NCBI GenBank assembly: GCA_002779605.1
Contig: PEWE01000013.1
Coordinates: 80,578-144,577 of the forward strand
DNA length: 64,000 bases
Source of the DNA: Zetaproteobacteria bacterium CG06_land_8_20_14_3_00_59_53
Lineage (GTDB): Bacteria > Pseudomonadota > Zetaproteobacteria > Mariprofundales > Mariprofundaceae
Reading direction: 5' to 3'
Of this stretch, positions 1 through 10,038 are shown one piece after another (positions within the stretch are counted from its first letter, which is position 1; each line of letters starts with the position of its first letter). The notes beneath the pieces were generated by a model, which saw only the letters and a program-made list of their open reading frames with translations, made no database searches and was not told where the DNA came from. Both the position numbers and the translations under genes were made by a program.

Positions 1-22
1 CTCGCTTTTGCTGGGGCGGTCA
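1..22 (-). CDS. 5' end of the gene downstream of aroK (possibly aroB), partial
   Basis: Just below aroK on the minus strand an ATG at 22 is preceded by GGAGG with 9 bases of spacing, and the frame stays open to the window edge (MTAPAKA). A second in-frame-independent ATG at 63 overlaps the aroK stop as ATGA and opens another frame to the edge, so the true start is undecided. In many bacteria aroK is followed by aroB (3-dehydroquinate synthase), but only about 7 codons are visible and the identity is inferred from position alone. Confidence 0.3.
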
Positions 23-59
23 TACAGAGATTCCTCCGCTTCGTCGTGTATGTCTCCGT

Positions 60-602
60 TCATTGTGCCTTGGCCTTCTTCTTCAGGTATTTGATGATCT
101 TGTCGGTGATGTCGTCCTTGTCCATGTTTTCCCTGTCGATCACCAGATCGGCGCACTCCTTGTATAGCGGGTAGCGTTCTTCGGCCAGCGCTGTCAGCCG
201 TGACAGGGCATCCTGATTGGCGATCAGCGGCCGGTTCGCATCGCCCGCGATGCGCGCGGCGATGAATTCGGGTGATGCCTTCAGCCAGATCACCGGCGGA
301 TGTTCCTTGAGTATCTTGCGGTTGAGCTTGCGCAGCACCACACCGCCACCACTGGCCAGAATGACCCGCTGGCCGATATGGTTGGCCAGCGCCACGCTCT
401 CCAGATCGCGGAAGTGCTCTTCGCCGTCGCGTGCAAAGATATCGGGGATGCTCATGCCGGCTTGTTCAACGATCACATCATCAAGATCCACCAGCGGCAT
501 TTTCAGCTTCTTGCTCAATCGCCTGCCGATGCTGCTTTTTCCGCAGCCCATCAGCCCGATAAGCACCGGGTGGGGGAGTTTGCGCAGGGTCTTTTTCTTC
601 AT
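60..602 (-). CDS. aroK: shikimate kinase AroK
   Basis: Cytoplasmic kinase that phosphorylates shikimate at the 3-position with ATP, the fifth step of chorismate synthesis. The start chosen is the ATG at 602 (MKKKTLRKL), because the 25 residues ahead of it do not look like family sequence; this gives 180 residues, the usual length. Seen: P-loop GLMGCGKS near residue 17-24, DLDD for Mg and shikimate contacts, FRDLE, the GGGVVLR substrate loop, and a lid Arg in NRPL. The C-terminus is lysine-rich. The stop is followed at once by another open frame, which suggests an operon running out of the window. Confidence 0.95.
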   Translation of the reverse strand: MKKKTLRKLPHPVLIGLMGCGKSSIGRRLSKKLKMPLVDLDDVIVEQAGMSIPDIFARDGEEHFRDLESVALANHIGQRVILASGGGVVLRKLNRKILKEHPPVIWLKASPEFIAARIAGDANRPLIANQDALSRLTALAEERYPLYKECADLVIDRENMDKDDITDKIIKYLKKKAKAQ

Positions 603-655
603 GGGTGTGAACAATGTCGCAAATGCCGGGACTGTCAATCGGCCCGGCGGAAAAT

Positions 656-1720
656 CTACATTTTCACCTCGAAGCATTTCACCGGGTTCACCCTGTTGCG
701 CACCATGACCGAGCCTCTTGGATTCATGGATATTCTGGATTTGCAGCGCTGGTAGGTTTCCTCGCCGACCACGACACTCTGACCTTCCGCGAATTCCTGC
801 AGCCGGGAGGCGACATTCACGGCATCTCCGATCACGGTGTAATCCATTCTGTTTTTCGATCCGACACTGCCCATCACCACCGCACCTGTATTGATGCCGA
901 TGCCGATCTCGAACGCCGGGTATTTCTTCTTGCGGAACTCGACCATCAGGCTTCGCGTGCGGACCTGCATGGCGATGGCGGCCTTCACCGCATTGACCGG
1001 ACCGTCCTCAGGATTGCCGAGCACGCCGAATGTGGCCATCAGTTCGTCGCCGATGAACTTGTCGAGGATGCCATCGTGGCTGAAGATGATATTGACCATG
1101 GCATCGAAGTAGGCACTGAGAAAATCCAGTACCGCCTCCGGACCCATATGTTCGGAGATGCTTGTGAATGAACGGATATCAGCGAAAAGAATGGTCGCCT
1201 CCTGCCGGATATTCTGCAGCAGAACATCGTCGGGGCAGTTGGCAATCCTGTCGGCGACACTTTTATCCACATAGCGGCTCAAGCGGGTGCGCGATACAGC
1301 CTCGTCCCTGAGTCTTGACTGGTAGCGTTCGATCTCGCGTGTGTAGACCAGCAGCTTGGTGGTGACTTCATTGAAATTGTGATTTGAACGCTTGGACTCC
1401 TCCATCAGAGCGTTGAAATTGCGCAGAATGCCTGCCAGTTCATCGGGGGATTTCTCATTGATCCTGATGGTCTGTTTTTCCTCCGAACCTGCCGCCTTGC
1501 CGGTCAGGTCGTACACATCGGCGAGCTGCTTTCCGAAACGCCGGATCAGGGAGTAGCCGGTCAGATGGGCGCCCAGAGCCAGGGCTCCGGCCACCAGAAT
1601 GGAGGGTGTGGGCGGGATATCCAGCAGCAGAATCAGATAAATCGCCAGCAGATAAGGAATGAAGCCGATCAGGGCGTAGCTGGCCTGCTCGATATCCCGG
1701 AAGCGCATGAGTTTTTTCAT
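656..1720 (-). CDS. membrane-bound class III adenylate cyclase
   Basis: Makes cAMP from ATP. Two hydrophobic segments (about residues 16-34 and 40-57) anchor it, a HAMP-like and coiled linker spans about 60-150, and the class III cyclase domain covers about 172-310. Catalytic signature: metal Asp181 (FADIRSF) and Asp225 (IGDE), the adenine-selecting pair Lys221 and Asp293, and Asn302/Arg306 (VNVASR) for the transition state. The Lys/Asp pair argues for adenylate rather than guanylate cyclase. Its ATG overlaps the TGA of the upstream PilZ gene (ATGA at 1717-1720), so the two are very probably translationally coupled. The cytoplasmic linker may receive an unknown signal. Confidence 0.9.
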   Translation of the reverse strand: MKKLMRFRDIEQASYALIGFIPYLLAIYLILLLDIPPTPSILVAGALALGAHLTGYSLIRRFGKQLADVYDLTGKAAGSEEKQTIRINEKSPDELAGILRNFNALMEESKRSNHNFNEVTTKLLVYTREIERYQSRLRDEAVSRTRLSRYVDKSVADRIANCPDDVLLQNIRQEATILFADIRSFTSISEHMGPEAVLDFLSAYFDAMVNIIFSHDGILDKFIGDELMATFGVLGNPEDGPVNAVKAAIAMQVRTRSLMVEFRKKKYPAFEIGIGINTGAVVMGSVGSKNRMDYTVIGDAVNVASRLQEFAEGQSVVVGEETYQRCKSRISMNPRGSVMVRNRVNPVKCFEVKM

Positions 1721-2106
1721 CGTCGATGTCCGTCACCGGCATCGCCTCCGGGCTTGCGCTCCCGATGTTCGATGCTTCTTTCGCCGATGCACAGGCCGAT
1801 CACGGTCGGTTGTTCTGCCGCGTCTGAGGCATTGTTTGGGTACTCCCATTTGACGATGGCTTTGCACAACATGAAGGACTCAATCCGGTCCGTGGAAGGC
1901 AGCTTGATCCTGAGCGTCAGGTTCTGCCCGATGCTGTAGCGATGCGGTAAGCGGGTGAGCAGTCCGACACCGCCGCCGGAGATGTTCTGCAGCTGCAAAT
2001 GATCGCAAAAGGGCTGGCCATCCTGCAGCCGGCCATGCACCTCAACCTCGAGATCGGTGAGGTAGCGTTCATATTCCCGCCGTTCGGAATCCACCCGCTC
2101 AGGCAT
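1717..2106 (-). CDS. PilZ-domain c-di-GMP receptor
   Basis: Single-domain PilZ protein of about 129 residues. It carries the two c-di-GMP-binding elements: an Arg-rich RxxxR at the N-terminus (RREYER) and NISGGGVG about 30 residues later, matching the (D/N)xSxxG motif. The start is placed at the ATG at 2106; an in-frame GTG at 2124 is possible, and neither has a strong ribosome-binding site. It overlaps the adenylate cyclase by four bases, so a c-di-GMP sensor and a cAMP-making enzyme are probably made together. The short C-terminal tail is rich in Arg, Gly and His. Confidence 0.85.
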   Translation of the reverse strand: MPERVDSERREYERYLTDLEVEVHGRLQDGQPFCDHLQLQNISGGGVGLLTRLPHRYSIGQNLTLRIKLPSTDRIESFMLCKAIVKWEYPNNASDAAEQPTVIGLCIGERSIEHRERKPGGDAGDGHRR

Positions 2107-2243
2107 GGATTTTTCGGTCTGCACACTGCTGTATCACTGCTCTTTGCCTCCATGCAATCAGGGCCGTTGATATTTGTCGGCTAACGTCCGCGGAGCCTTT
2201 ACCGGACTGATACAGCAAAAGGTGCAGCAAGGATAAAGCCAAA

Positions 2244-3230
2244 ATGAACCAGGGCTGTTTTACGGGTGGTTGTTCAACATGCCCGATGGCTGAGCGGGAG
2301 GCTCTCTTGTCTGCTCGGTTTGCTGCGTTACGATGGATGCCCATGCAAGATGATCTGTGCAATGAACTTTCAGCTTTTCTGGACAGTCATGCGCTGCCGC
2401 GGGATCTGTTGCCCATGCTGCAACGCTACTACCTGCCACTGGCAGAGCGCTTAAAGGGCTTGCATCAGGAAAGTGCAAAAAAACCCGTCACGCTGGGTAT
2501 CAACGGTGCTCAGGGTAGCGGTAAATCCACGCTTGCAGCTGTTCTTGCCCTTATATGCAGGCAGCGCTTCGGCTGGCGGGTTGCCGTGCTTTCCATGGAT
2601 GATCTGTATCTGGGTCGGGTGGCTCGTCAGGAACTGGTAGCCCGGGTCCATCCGCTGCTGGCCACGCGCGGCGTGCCGGGCACGCATGATGTGCCGCTGG
2701 GCCTTCAGACCATACAGGCCATGCGCGAGGCACAGGCCGGTGACCGGGTTCTGCTGCCACGCTTCGACAAAGGCAGGGATGAGCCGCGTCCGCGTGAACA
2801 GTGGGAGATGGTTGCGGGGCCGGTGGATCTGCTGATTTTCGAAGGCTGGTGTCTGGGGGCTGCGCCGCAGGCACAGAGCGAGCTTGCCGGACCCTGCAAT
2901 GAGCTGGAGCGGCTTGAGGATGCCGGTGGTATCTGGCGGGATTATGTGAACCGGCAGCTGGCCGATGTTTACCCGCTGTTGTTCGATGCCATCGATTTCA
3001 GGGTGTTCCTGAAGGTGCCGGATTTCGAATCGGTGCTGCGCTGGCGAATCCAGCAGGAAGAGGGATTGCCTACACCCGGGATGGACTCTGCGCAGCTGGC
3101 CCGCTTCGTGCTGTTCTTCGAGCGCTTGACCCGGCATCAGCTGCAAACACAGCCGGCTGATTCGCATGTCGTGTTCGAGCTGGATCGCGAACATCGGGTT
3201 GCGGTTGCTGTTTACCGGCATGACGGCTAG
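2244..3230 (+). CDS. P-loop kinase of the D-glycerate 3-kinase (GLYK/YGR205W) type
   Basis: 328-residue kinase. The P-loop GAQGSGKST lies at residues 88-96, followed by SMDDLYL (substrate Asp pair), LLPRFDKGRDEPRP, and LLIFEGWCLG, all typical of the glycerate kinase and uridine-kinase-like family. The likely reaction is ATP-dependent phosphorylation of D-glycerate to 3-phosphoglycerate, which would suit photorespiratory-type salvage in a Calvin-cycle organism; substrate is inferred. Start: ATG at 2244 with AAGGA 10 bases upstream. That start adds a cysteine cluster (Cys5, Cys10, Cys13) not needed by the kinase fold; an internal start at 2343 would remove it. It is divergent from the PilZ gene. 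Confidence 0.75.
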   Translation: MNQGCFTGGCSTCPMAEREALLSARFAALRWMPMQDDLCNELSAFLDSHALPRDLLPMLQRYYLPLAERLKGLHQESAKKPVTLGINGAQGSGKSTLAAVLALICRQRFGWRVAVLSMDDLYLGRVARQELVARVHPLLATRGVPGTHDVPLGLQTIQAMREAQAGDRVLLPRFDKGRDEPRPREQWEMVAGPVDLLIFEGWCLGAAPQAQSELAGPCNELERLEDAGGIWRDYVNRQLADVYPLLFDAIDFRVFLKVPDFESVLRWRIQQEEGLPTPGMDSAQLARFVLFFERLTRHQLQTQPADSHVVFELDREHRVAVAVYRHDG

Positions 3231-3368
3231 GGTGCGCGTACTGATTTGCGGTGGCATCTGGTCTGCATCGTAAAGGAAGGGGAGCTTTTTAGCCCTGCTT
3301 CCCGGTAAATAATCATGCACTGGACCGGTCCGGGGTTCTCCCGGCAGGCGCATCTGGAATACATAACA

Positions 3369-4685
3369 ATGACATTTGAACAATTCGGCCTTTCGGGGAA
3401 CGTGCTGCGCGCCGTTTCCGAACAGGGCTACACCACCCCTACGCCCGTACAGGCACAGGCGATCCCCTATATTCTGGATGGCCGCGACATCATGGCCGGC
3501 GCCCAGACGGGCACCGGCAAGACCGCCGGTTTCACCCTGCCCATGCTGCAACTGCTGGACAAAGAGGGGGCAGGCCACGGCCAGCGCCCGATCCGCGCAC
3601 TGATCCTGGCTCCGACCCGCGAGCTGGCGGCGCAGATCCATGAAAGCATCCGGACCTACGGCAAATACCTGCCGCTGAAATCCACCGTGGTATTCGGCGG
3701 TGTTGGCATCCAACCGCAGATCGATAAATTGCGTCATGGCGTGGACATCCTGATCGCCACCCCCGGTCGTCTGCTTGATCTGGTCGGTCAGCGTAAGTGC
3801 GACCTCTCCAAGGTCGAGATTCTGGTGCTTGATGAAGCCGATCGCATGCTCGATATGGGCTTTATCCACGATATCCGCAAGGTGCTGGCCCTGTTGCCGG
3901 CCAGACGTCAGAACCTGCTGTTCTCCGCGACCTTTTCCGCGGACATCAAGAAGCTGGCTTCCGGCATCCTGCATAACCCGGCGCTTGTCGAGGTCGCCCC
4001 CAACCGTACTGCAGTAAAGATTTCGCATGTTGTGCATCCGGTCGGTAAAACCAATAAGCGCACACTGCTATCGCATCTGATTCTGGAGCACGACTGGCGG
4101 CAGGTGCTGGTGTTCACGCGCACCAAACATGGCGCCAACCGTCTGGCCGAACAGCTGGGCAAGGATGGTATCCAGTCCTCTGCGATCCACGGCAACAAGA
4201 GCCAGACAGCGCGCACCAATGCGCTGGCGGGTTTCAAGGCGGGTACGGTCCGCGTGCTGGTCGCCACGGATATCGCCGCCCGCGGTCTGGATATCGACCA
4301 GCTGCCGCATGTGGTGAACTACGAGCTGCCCAATGTGCCGGAGGATTATGTGCACCGCATCGGGCGTACCGGGCGTGCCGGGCACAGCGGTGATGCCCTG
4401 TCACTGGTCTGCCGCGAGGAAGAGAAGCTGCTGAGCAGCATCGAGCGCCTGATCGGCAAGAAGATCGACGTGCTGCACGTGCCGGGCTTTACTACCGATT
4501 TTGCCGCACAGCCGAAATCCGAAGCCTCCGACGATGATCGCGGTCCGCGTCATGGCAACGGTGGACAGCGTCATGGGCGTCCGGCACAGGGTCATCCGCG
4601 TGCCGGTGGACCGCGTCGCGGCGAGGCAGGGCGCAGTTCCGGCGCAGGCCGTCGCAGCGGCGGTGGGCGTTCCTCCGGGCGTTAA
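3369..4685 (+). CDS. rhlE: DEAD-box ATP-dependent RNA helicase RhlE
   Basis: Unwinds RNA duplexes in ribosome assembly and RNA turnover. All core motifs are present: Q motif near [18 protein letters not shown] (motif I), [20 protein letters not shown] (motif II), SATFS (motif III), ARGLDI (motif V) and [10 protein letters not shown] (motif VI). After the RecA2 domain a tail of about 60 residues, rich in Gly, Arg and His, should bind RNA non-specifically. Start: ATG at 3369 (MTFEQFGL), the family's normal N-terminus, rather than the upstream ATG at 3315. It ends by overlapping a convergent broken gene by three bases. Confidence 0.93.
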   Translation: MTFEQFGLSGNVLRAVSEQGYTTPTPVQAQAIPYILDGRDIMAGAQTGTGKTAGFTLPMLQLLDKEGAGHGQRPIRALILAPTRELAAQIHESIRTYGKYLPLKSTVVFGGVGIQPQIDKLRHGVDILIATPGRLLDLVGQRKCDLSKVEILVLDEADRMLDMGFIHDIRKVLALLPARRQNLLFSATFSADIKKLASGILHNPALVEVAPNRTAVKISHVVHPVGKTNKRTLLSHLILEHDWRQVLVFTRTKHGANRLAEQLGKDGIQSSAIHGNKSQTARTNALAGFKAGTVRVLVATDIAARGLDIDQLPHVVNYELPNVPEDYVHRIGRTGRAGHSGDALSLVCREEEKLLSSIERLIGKKIDVLHVPGFTTDFAAQPKSEASDDDRGPRHGNGGQRHGRPAQGHPRAGGPRRGEAGRSSGAGRRSGGGRSSGR

Positions 4686-4945
4686 GCCAGGCCGATGGTG
4701 AACGGCAGCCAACCTGCCCAGTCGATCGCCAGAAGCAGGGCGATACCGACGGACAGGATGAAAGGGAAGCTGAGCAGCGACATGAACTGACGGAATAGGC
4801 CGATCACAGCCGGAATCATGAACGGGATGAGTTAGTCGATATCCGAGCTGATGGCCATAGTCGCAATGGCTGAGCGTACAAGCGTGATGGCCAGATCGAG
4901 CCAGCGACTGTTGTACAGGAATCCCGTATTGGTTCCGATGGACAT
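4682..4945 (-). pseudogene. small hydrophobic membrane protein gene interrupted by TAA
   Basis: On the minus strand an ATG at 4945 with a good purine-rich ribosome-binding site (AGGGGGG) opens a frame that meets TAA at 4834-4832 after 37 codons. The same frame then runs on for 49 sense codons to TAA at 4684-4682. The first half is amphipathic (MSIGTNTGFLYNSRW), and the second half is strongly hydrophobic with Pro and Gly like a membrane helix pair. The intact product would be about 86 residues. The family is not recognised. The continuous codon frame across a single stop suggests a nonsense mutation or a sequencing error. Confidence 0.5.
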
Positions 4946-5040
4946 AGTCCCCCCTTTCTGCTTTGACATCATTCAACAGGCTGCGGACAGGATAGGCGTG
5001 CCTTTATAACGCGGGGTTTTGTTCTTGGTCTTGGCAACAA

Positions 5041-5070
5041 AAAAAACGGGCTCCGAAGAGCCCGTTTTTA
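5041..5070 (-). terminator. bidirectional rho-independent terminator of the fba operon
   Basis: AACGGGCTC and GAGCCCGTT pair around a CGAA loop, with A-runs on one side and T-runs on the other, just after the fba stop. It can end transcription from the tkt-to-fba run on the minus strand and also from the opposite direction. Confidence 0.9.
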
Positions 5071-5090
5071 TATTGAGTCGCTGAAAATGA

Positions 5091-6128
5091 TCAGCTGTAG
5101 AAGCTGATCATTTCTTCCAGGGACTTCGGTTTGATCTTCGATGCCTGACCGGCAGAGCCGAAGGCCTCGAAACGGGCCTTGCAGATCGCCTTCATGCCCA
5201 TCTTGGCTTCCTTGTAGAACTTGCGCGGATCGAAGTTCGACTTGTTCTGCTCAAGATGACGACGGATCGCACCGGTGGATGCCATCCGCAGATCGGTGTC
5301 GATGTTGACCTTGCGGACACCATGCTTGATGCCTTCAACGATCTCTTCCACAGGCACACCATAGGTTACGCCCATATCACCACCGAAATCATTGATGATC
5401 TTCAGCCAGTCCTGGGGCACGGAAGATGAGCCGTGCATGACCAGATGGGTGTTCGGGATGCGTGCATGGATCTCTTTGACGCGATCGATAGCCAGGATGT
5501 CGCCTGTCGGCGGCTTGGTGAACTTGTAGGCGCCGTGGCTGGTGCCGATGGCGATGGCCAGTGCGTCAACACCGGTCTTGGCTACGAAATCGGCAGCCTC
5601 TTCCGGGTCGGTCAGAAGCTGGGAGTGGTCCAGAACGCCTTCAGCGCCGTGGCCGTCTTCCTCGCCCATCATGCCGGTTTCCAGCGAGCCCAGGCAGCCC
5701 AGTTCGCCTTCCACGGATACGCCGCCTGCATGAGCCATTTCACAGACCTTGCGGGTGGTCTCGACATTGTACTCGTAGGAAGCGGGGGTCTTGCCGTCGG
5801 CCAGCAGGGAGCCGTCCATCATCACCGACGAGAAGCCGGACTGGATGGAGCGCAGGCAGATCGAAGGTTCCGCACCGTGATCCTGATGCATCACGATCGG
5901 GATATGCGGGTACTGCTCGATAGCAGCAAGAATCAGATGGCGCAGGAACGGTTCGCCGGCATAGGAGCGTGCACCGGCCGAGCCCTGCATAATGACCGGC
6001 GAATTGACTTCATTCGCGGCTTCCATGATCGCCTGAACCTGTTCCAGGTTGTTAACGTTGAATGCAGGCATGCCATAGCTGTTTTCAGAAGCATGATCCA
6101 GCAGTTGTCTCAGTGAAATTAGAGCCAT
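5091..6128 (-). CDS. fba: fructose-bisphosphate aldolase, class II (Calvin-cycle type)
   Basis: 345-residue zinc aldolase that condenses glyceraldehyde-3-phosphate with dihydroxyacetone phosphate (and probably erythrose-4-phosphate, giving sedoheptulose bisphosphate). Visible: HQDHG with the proton-transfer Asp83 and Zn ligand His84, Glu142 region (VEGELG), GTSHG with His198, MHGSSS with His232, and the phosphate-binding NIDTDLR. Length and the [13 protein letters not shown] start match the CbbA/Fba class IIB group. It is the last gene of the tkt, gap, pgk, pyk, fba series and is followed by a strong terminator, so it probably serves both gluconeogenic carbon fixation and glycolysis. GAAGGAGGAA precedes the ATG. 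Confidence 0.95.
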   Translation of the reverse strand: MALISLRQLLDHASENSYGMPAFNVNNLEQVQAIMEAANEVNSPVIMQGSAGARSYAGEPFLRHLILAAIEQYPHIPIVMHQDHGAEPSICLRSIQSGFSSVMMDGSLLADGKTPASYEYNVETTRKVCEMAHAGGVSVEGELGCLGSLETGMMGEEDGHGAEGVLDHSQLLTDPEEAADFVAKTGVDALAIAIGTSHGAYKFTKPPTGDILAIDRVKEIHARIPNTHLVMHGSSSVPQDWLKIINDFGGDMGVTYGVPVEEIVEGIKHGVRKVNIDTDLRMASTGAIRRHLEQNKSNFDPRKFYKEAKMGMKAICKARFEAFGSAGQASKIKPKSLEEMISFYS

Positions 6129-6199
6129 TTTCTTCCTCCTTGGAATTTGCAGGGATTTCAGTCCCCGTTATGTTGGCCCTTCAGGGCCGGTAAATCAAT

Positions 6200-7660
6200 T
6201 CAGCCTTCAAAAACGTTGGCAGCCTGCACGATTTTCATCGTATTGGTTGCTCCTGCATGACCCATCGGTGTTCCCAGCGTCATGACCACCAGATCATCCT
6301 TCTCCACCAGCTTGTCGTACAGCATGATGGCAAAGGCATCCTGCGTGGCCTTTTGAGCATCGGTCGGGCCGTAGTCGCCGCTGATCGGCTTGGGAATCAC
6401 ATTGCGGAACAGTGTGACACGTCCTGCCGTGGACTGCAGCGGAGTCAGGGCATAGATCGGCACCCGCGAGAGGTGACGCGACATATACAGGGCGGTGTTG
6501 CCGCTCTGAGTGAAGGCCGCAATCGCCTTGATCGGCATGATATGCGAGACCTCCATGGCCTGACGTGCGATGCACTCGTCCACCGACTGCGGTGGATAAC
6601 GCGGATCACGTGTCTGGGCGGATGCCATCACCGGCTGCTTTTCTGTTTCAAGGCAGGTGCGGTGCATGGCTTCCACAGCTTCCACTGGGTATTTACCGGC
6701 AGCGGTTTCACCAGAAAGCATGATGGCATCAGTACCGTCCAGCACGGCATTGGCCACGTCGTTGACCTCGGCACGTGTCGGGATCGGATTGTTGCACATC
6801 GATTCCATCATCTGCGTTGCCACGATCACCGGGCAATTGTATTTCGGAGCCATGCGCAGGATTTTCTTCTGCGCGGGCGGCACGGCAGCATCGCCGATTT
6901 CCACACCCAGATCGCCACGCGCCACCATCACCACATCGGATGATTCCAGGATGGAGATCAGGTTGGCATCCATGACGGCTTCGGCACGTTCCACCTTGGC
7001 CACCAGTCCTGCACGACTGCCTTCGGCTTCGACCAGCGTGCGGGCATAATCCATATCTGCACCGTCACGCGGGAAGGAGATGGCGATGTAGTCCACACCG
7101 ATGGCACAGGCCGTCTTGATGTCTTCCTTGTCCTTGTCGGTGAGCGCTGCTGCGGAAAGTCCGCCACCGGCGCGGTTGATGCCCTTGTTGTTGGACAGCT
7201 CGCCGCCGATGACCACGGTGCAGTGGATCTCCTGCCCGACGATCTTGTCCACGTCCATGACGATCAAACCGTCATTGAGCAGCAGACGTGCGCCCGGTTC
7301 GACGTCACCGATCAGTTCCTTGTAGGTGATACCCACGCGCTCATCGGTACCCGCATCCAGATCCAGCGCACCATCGACGATGAAGTGCTGACCGGGGGTG
7401 AGCATGGTTTTGCCCTTGATGAACTTGCCGCAGCGGATCTTCGGCCCCTGCATGTCGGCAAGGATGCCGATATAGACGCCATGTTTTTTGGCTGCAGCAC
7501 GGACATTTTCGGCCCGCTTGCGGTGTTCTTCAGGTGTGCCATGAGAAAAATTCAGGCGGACGACATTCACGCCGGCGCCGATAAGCCGGTCCAGCACCTC
7601 CGGTGATTCGGAGGCGGGACCAAGCGTTGCTACAATTTTAGTTCTGCGAAAAACTCCCAC
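6200..7660 (-). CDS. pyk: pyruvate kinase
   Basis: Converts phosphoenolpyruvate and ADP to pyruvate and ATP. Visible motifs: KIVATLGPAS at the N-terminus, RLNFSHG, the catalytic block AISFPRDGAD, KVERAEAV, MVARGDLGVE and TQMMESM, and the effector-binding C-domain. It has 486 residues, close to the 470-480 norm. The start is GTG at 7660, which follows the TAA of pgk with no gap (TAAGTG), so translation is likely coupled to pgk. Its place inside the Calvin-cycle gene run is common in chemoautotrophs, where it links triose phosphates to biosynthesis. Confidence 0.95.
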   Translation of the reverse strand: MGVFRRTKIVATLGPASESPEVLDRLIGAGVNVVRLNFSHGTPEEHRKRAENVRAAAKKHGVYIGILADMQGPKIRCGKFIKGKTMLTPGQHFIVDGALDLDAGTDERVGITYKELIGDVEPGARLLLNDGLIVMDVDKIVGQEIHCTVVIGGELSNNKGINRAGGGLSAAALTDKDKEDIKTACAIGVDYIAISFPRDGADMDYARTLVEAEGSRAGLVAKVERAEAVMDANLISILESSDVVMVARGDLGVEIGDAAVPPAQKKILRMAPKYNCPVIVATQMMESMCNNPIPTRAEVNDVANAVLDGTDAIMLSGETAAGKYPVEAVEAMHRTCLETEKQPVMASAQTRDPRYPPQSVDECIARQAMEVSHIMPIKAIAAFTQSGNTALYMSRHLSRVPIYALTPLQSTAGRVTLFRNVIPKPISGDYGPTDAQKATQDAFAIMLYDKLVEKDDLVVMTLGTPMGHAGATNTMKIVQAANVFEG

Positions 7661-8839
7661 TTAGGCGGCTCTCTCCTCAAGCATGGCAACTGCAGGCAAT
7701 TTCTTGCCTTCGAGGAACTCAAGGAATGCACCACCACCGGTGGAGATATAAGAAACCTTGTCTTCGATGCCGTATTTATCCACAGCAGCCAGTGTGTCAC
7801 CGCCGCCTGCAATCGAGAATCCCGGAGAATTGGCGATAGCCATGGAAATGGTCTTGGTGCCTTCGCCGAACTGGTCGAATTCGAACACTCCCACCGGGCC
7901 GTTCCACACGATGGTGCCGGCCTTCATGATGATCTCGGCCAGGGCCTGTGCGGAATCCGGGCCGATATCGAAGATCATGTCGTCATCCAGCACGGCATCT
8001 GCGGCCTTCAGGGTTGCCTCGGCATCAGCAGCGAACTTCTTGGCGCAAACTACATCGGTCGGCACAGGAATGCTGCCGCCGCGGGATTCGGCATCGGCTG
8101 TCAGCTTCTTGCAGGTGTCGATCAGGTCGGCTTCGTACAGCGATTTGCCGACAGGGTAACCGGCAGCAGCAATGAAGGTGTTGGCGATACCGCCACCCAC
8201 AACCAGCTGATCCACGACCTTGGAGAGGGACTCCAGCACGGTCAGCTTGGTGGAAACCTTGGAACCGCCGACGATGGCGATCATCGGACGTGCCGGGTTG
8301 TGCAGGGCCTTGCCCAGCGCTTCCAGTTCGGCAGCCAGCAGCGGGCCTGCGCATGCCACGGGAGCGAACTTGCCGGCACCGTGGGTGGAAGCCTGTGCGC
8401 GGTGCGCAGTACCGAAGGCGTCCATCACGTAGATGTCGCACAGTGCGGCGTATTTCTTCGACAGGGCCTCGTCATCCTTGCCTTCGCCCTTGTTGAAACG
8501 CACGTTGTCCAGCAGCACGACTTCGCCATCGGCAACATCAAAGCCACCGTCGATGTAGTCGCGGATCAGGCGGACAGACTTGCCCAGCAGGGAAGACAGG
8601 TGATCGGCAACCGGCTTCAGGGAGTTCTCCTCGCTGAATTCGCCTTCAGTCGGACGGCCCAGATGGGACATCAGCATCACCTTGGCGCCGGCGTTCATTG
8701 CGTGGGTGATGGTCGCCATGCTGGCGCGGATGCGGGCATCCGAAGTCACCTTGCCGTCTTTGATCGGCACGTTGAGGTCCTCGCGGATCAGTACTCGCTT
8801 ACCTTTCAGGTCAAGATCGGTCATTTTGATTACAGACAT
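7661..8839 (-). CDS. pgk: phosphoglycerate kinase
   Basis: Phosphorylates 3-phosphoglycerate to 1,3-bisphosphoglycerate in the Calvin direction, or the reverse in glycolysis. At 392 residues it has the normal single-chain length. Visible: [11 protein letters not shown], the Arg/His substrate site in [24 protein letters not shown] and the C-terminal nucleotide-binding GGGDTLAAV. It lies downstream of gap with a 171-base gap that holds a hairpin, and directly abuts pyk. An ATG with GGGAGTG upstream is the start. Confidence 0.96.
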   Translation of the reverse strand: MSVIKMTDLDLKGKRVLIREDLNVPIKDGKVTSDARIRASMATITHAMNAGAKVMLMSHLGRPTEGEFSEENSLKPVADHLSSLLGKSVRLIRDYIDGGFDVADGEVVLLDNVRFNKGEGKDDEALSKKYAALCDIYVMDAFGTAHRAQASTHGAGKFAPVACAGPLLAAELEALGKALHNPARPMIAIVGGSKVSTKLTVLESLSKVVDQLVVGGGIANTFIAAAGYPVGKSLYEADLIDTCKKLTADAESRGGSIPVPTDVVCAKKFAADAEATLKAADAVLDDDMIFDIGPDSAQALAEIIMKAGTIVWNGPVGVFEFDQFGEGTKTISMAIANSPGFSIAGGGDTLAAVDKYGIEDKVSYISTGGGAFLEFLEGKKLPAVAMLEERAA

Positions 8840-8976
8840 GTTTCACTCCCTATGAATGAGTCGCTGACAAGCTTGTCACGCAGTGTGGCAGGTTGATGAC
8901 ATGGACTCTGATGTTAAACGCTAACGTTTGTCGCTGCCGGTCCGTCGGTGGACCCTGAGGCGGGCCGGCAATGACA

Positions 8977-9003
8977 AACGTGGGGGCTGAAAGCCCCCAC
9001 GTT
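8977..9003 (-). terminator. hairpin between gap and pgk
   Basis: AACGTGGGGGCT and AGCCCCCACGTT form a 12-bp stem seven bases below the gap stop. The T-run beyond it on the minus strand is weak (TTTGTC), so it may attenuate or stabilise the gap mRNA rather than end transcription fully. Confidence 0.5.
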
Positions 9004-9010
9004 CATGCTC

Positions 9011-10009
<999 letters not shown>

Positions 10010-10038
10010 TTATAACTCCTCTCTGTATGTATATTAAA

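Noticed and set aside
2451..4037. 528-codon open frame antisense to the glycerate-kinase and rhlE genes
   Set aside because: It lies fully opposite two well-supported genes, has no family motif and no ribosome-binding site; it is a by-product of G+C-rich codon use.
4832..4834. Selenocysteine or pyrrolysine readthrough
   Set aside because: The in-frame stop is TAA, which neither system normally recodes.
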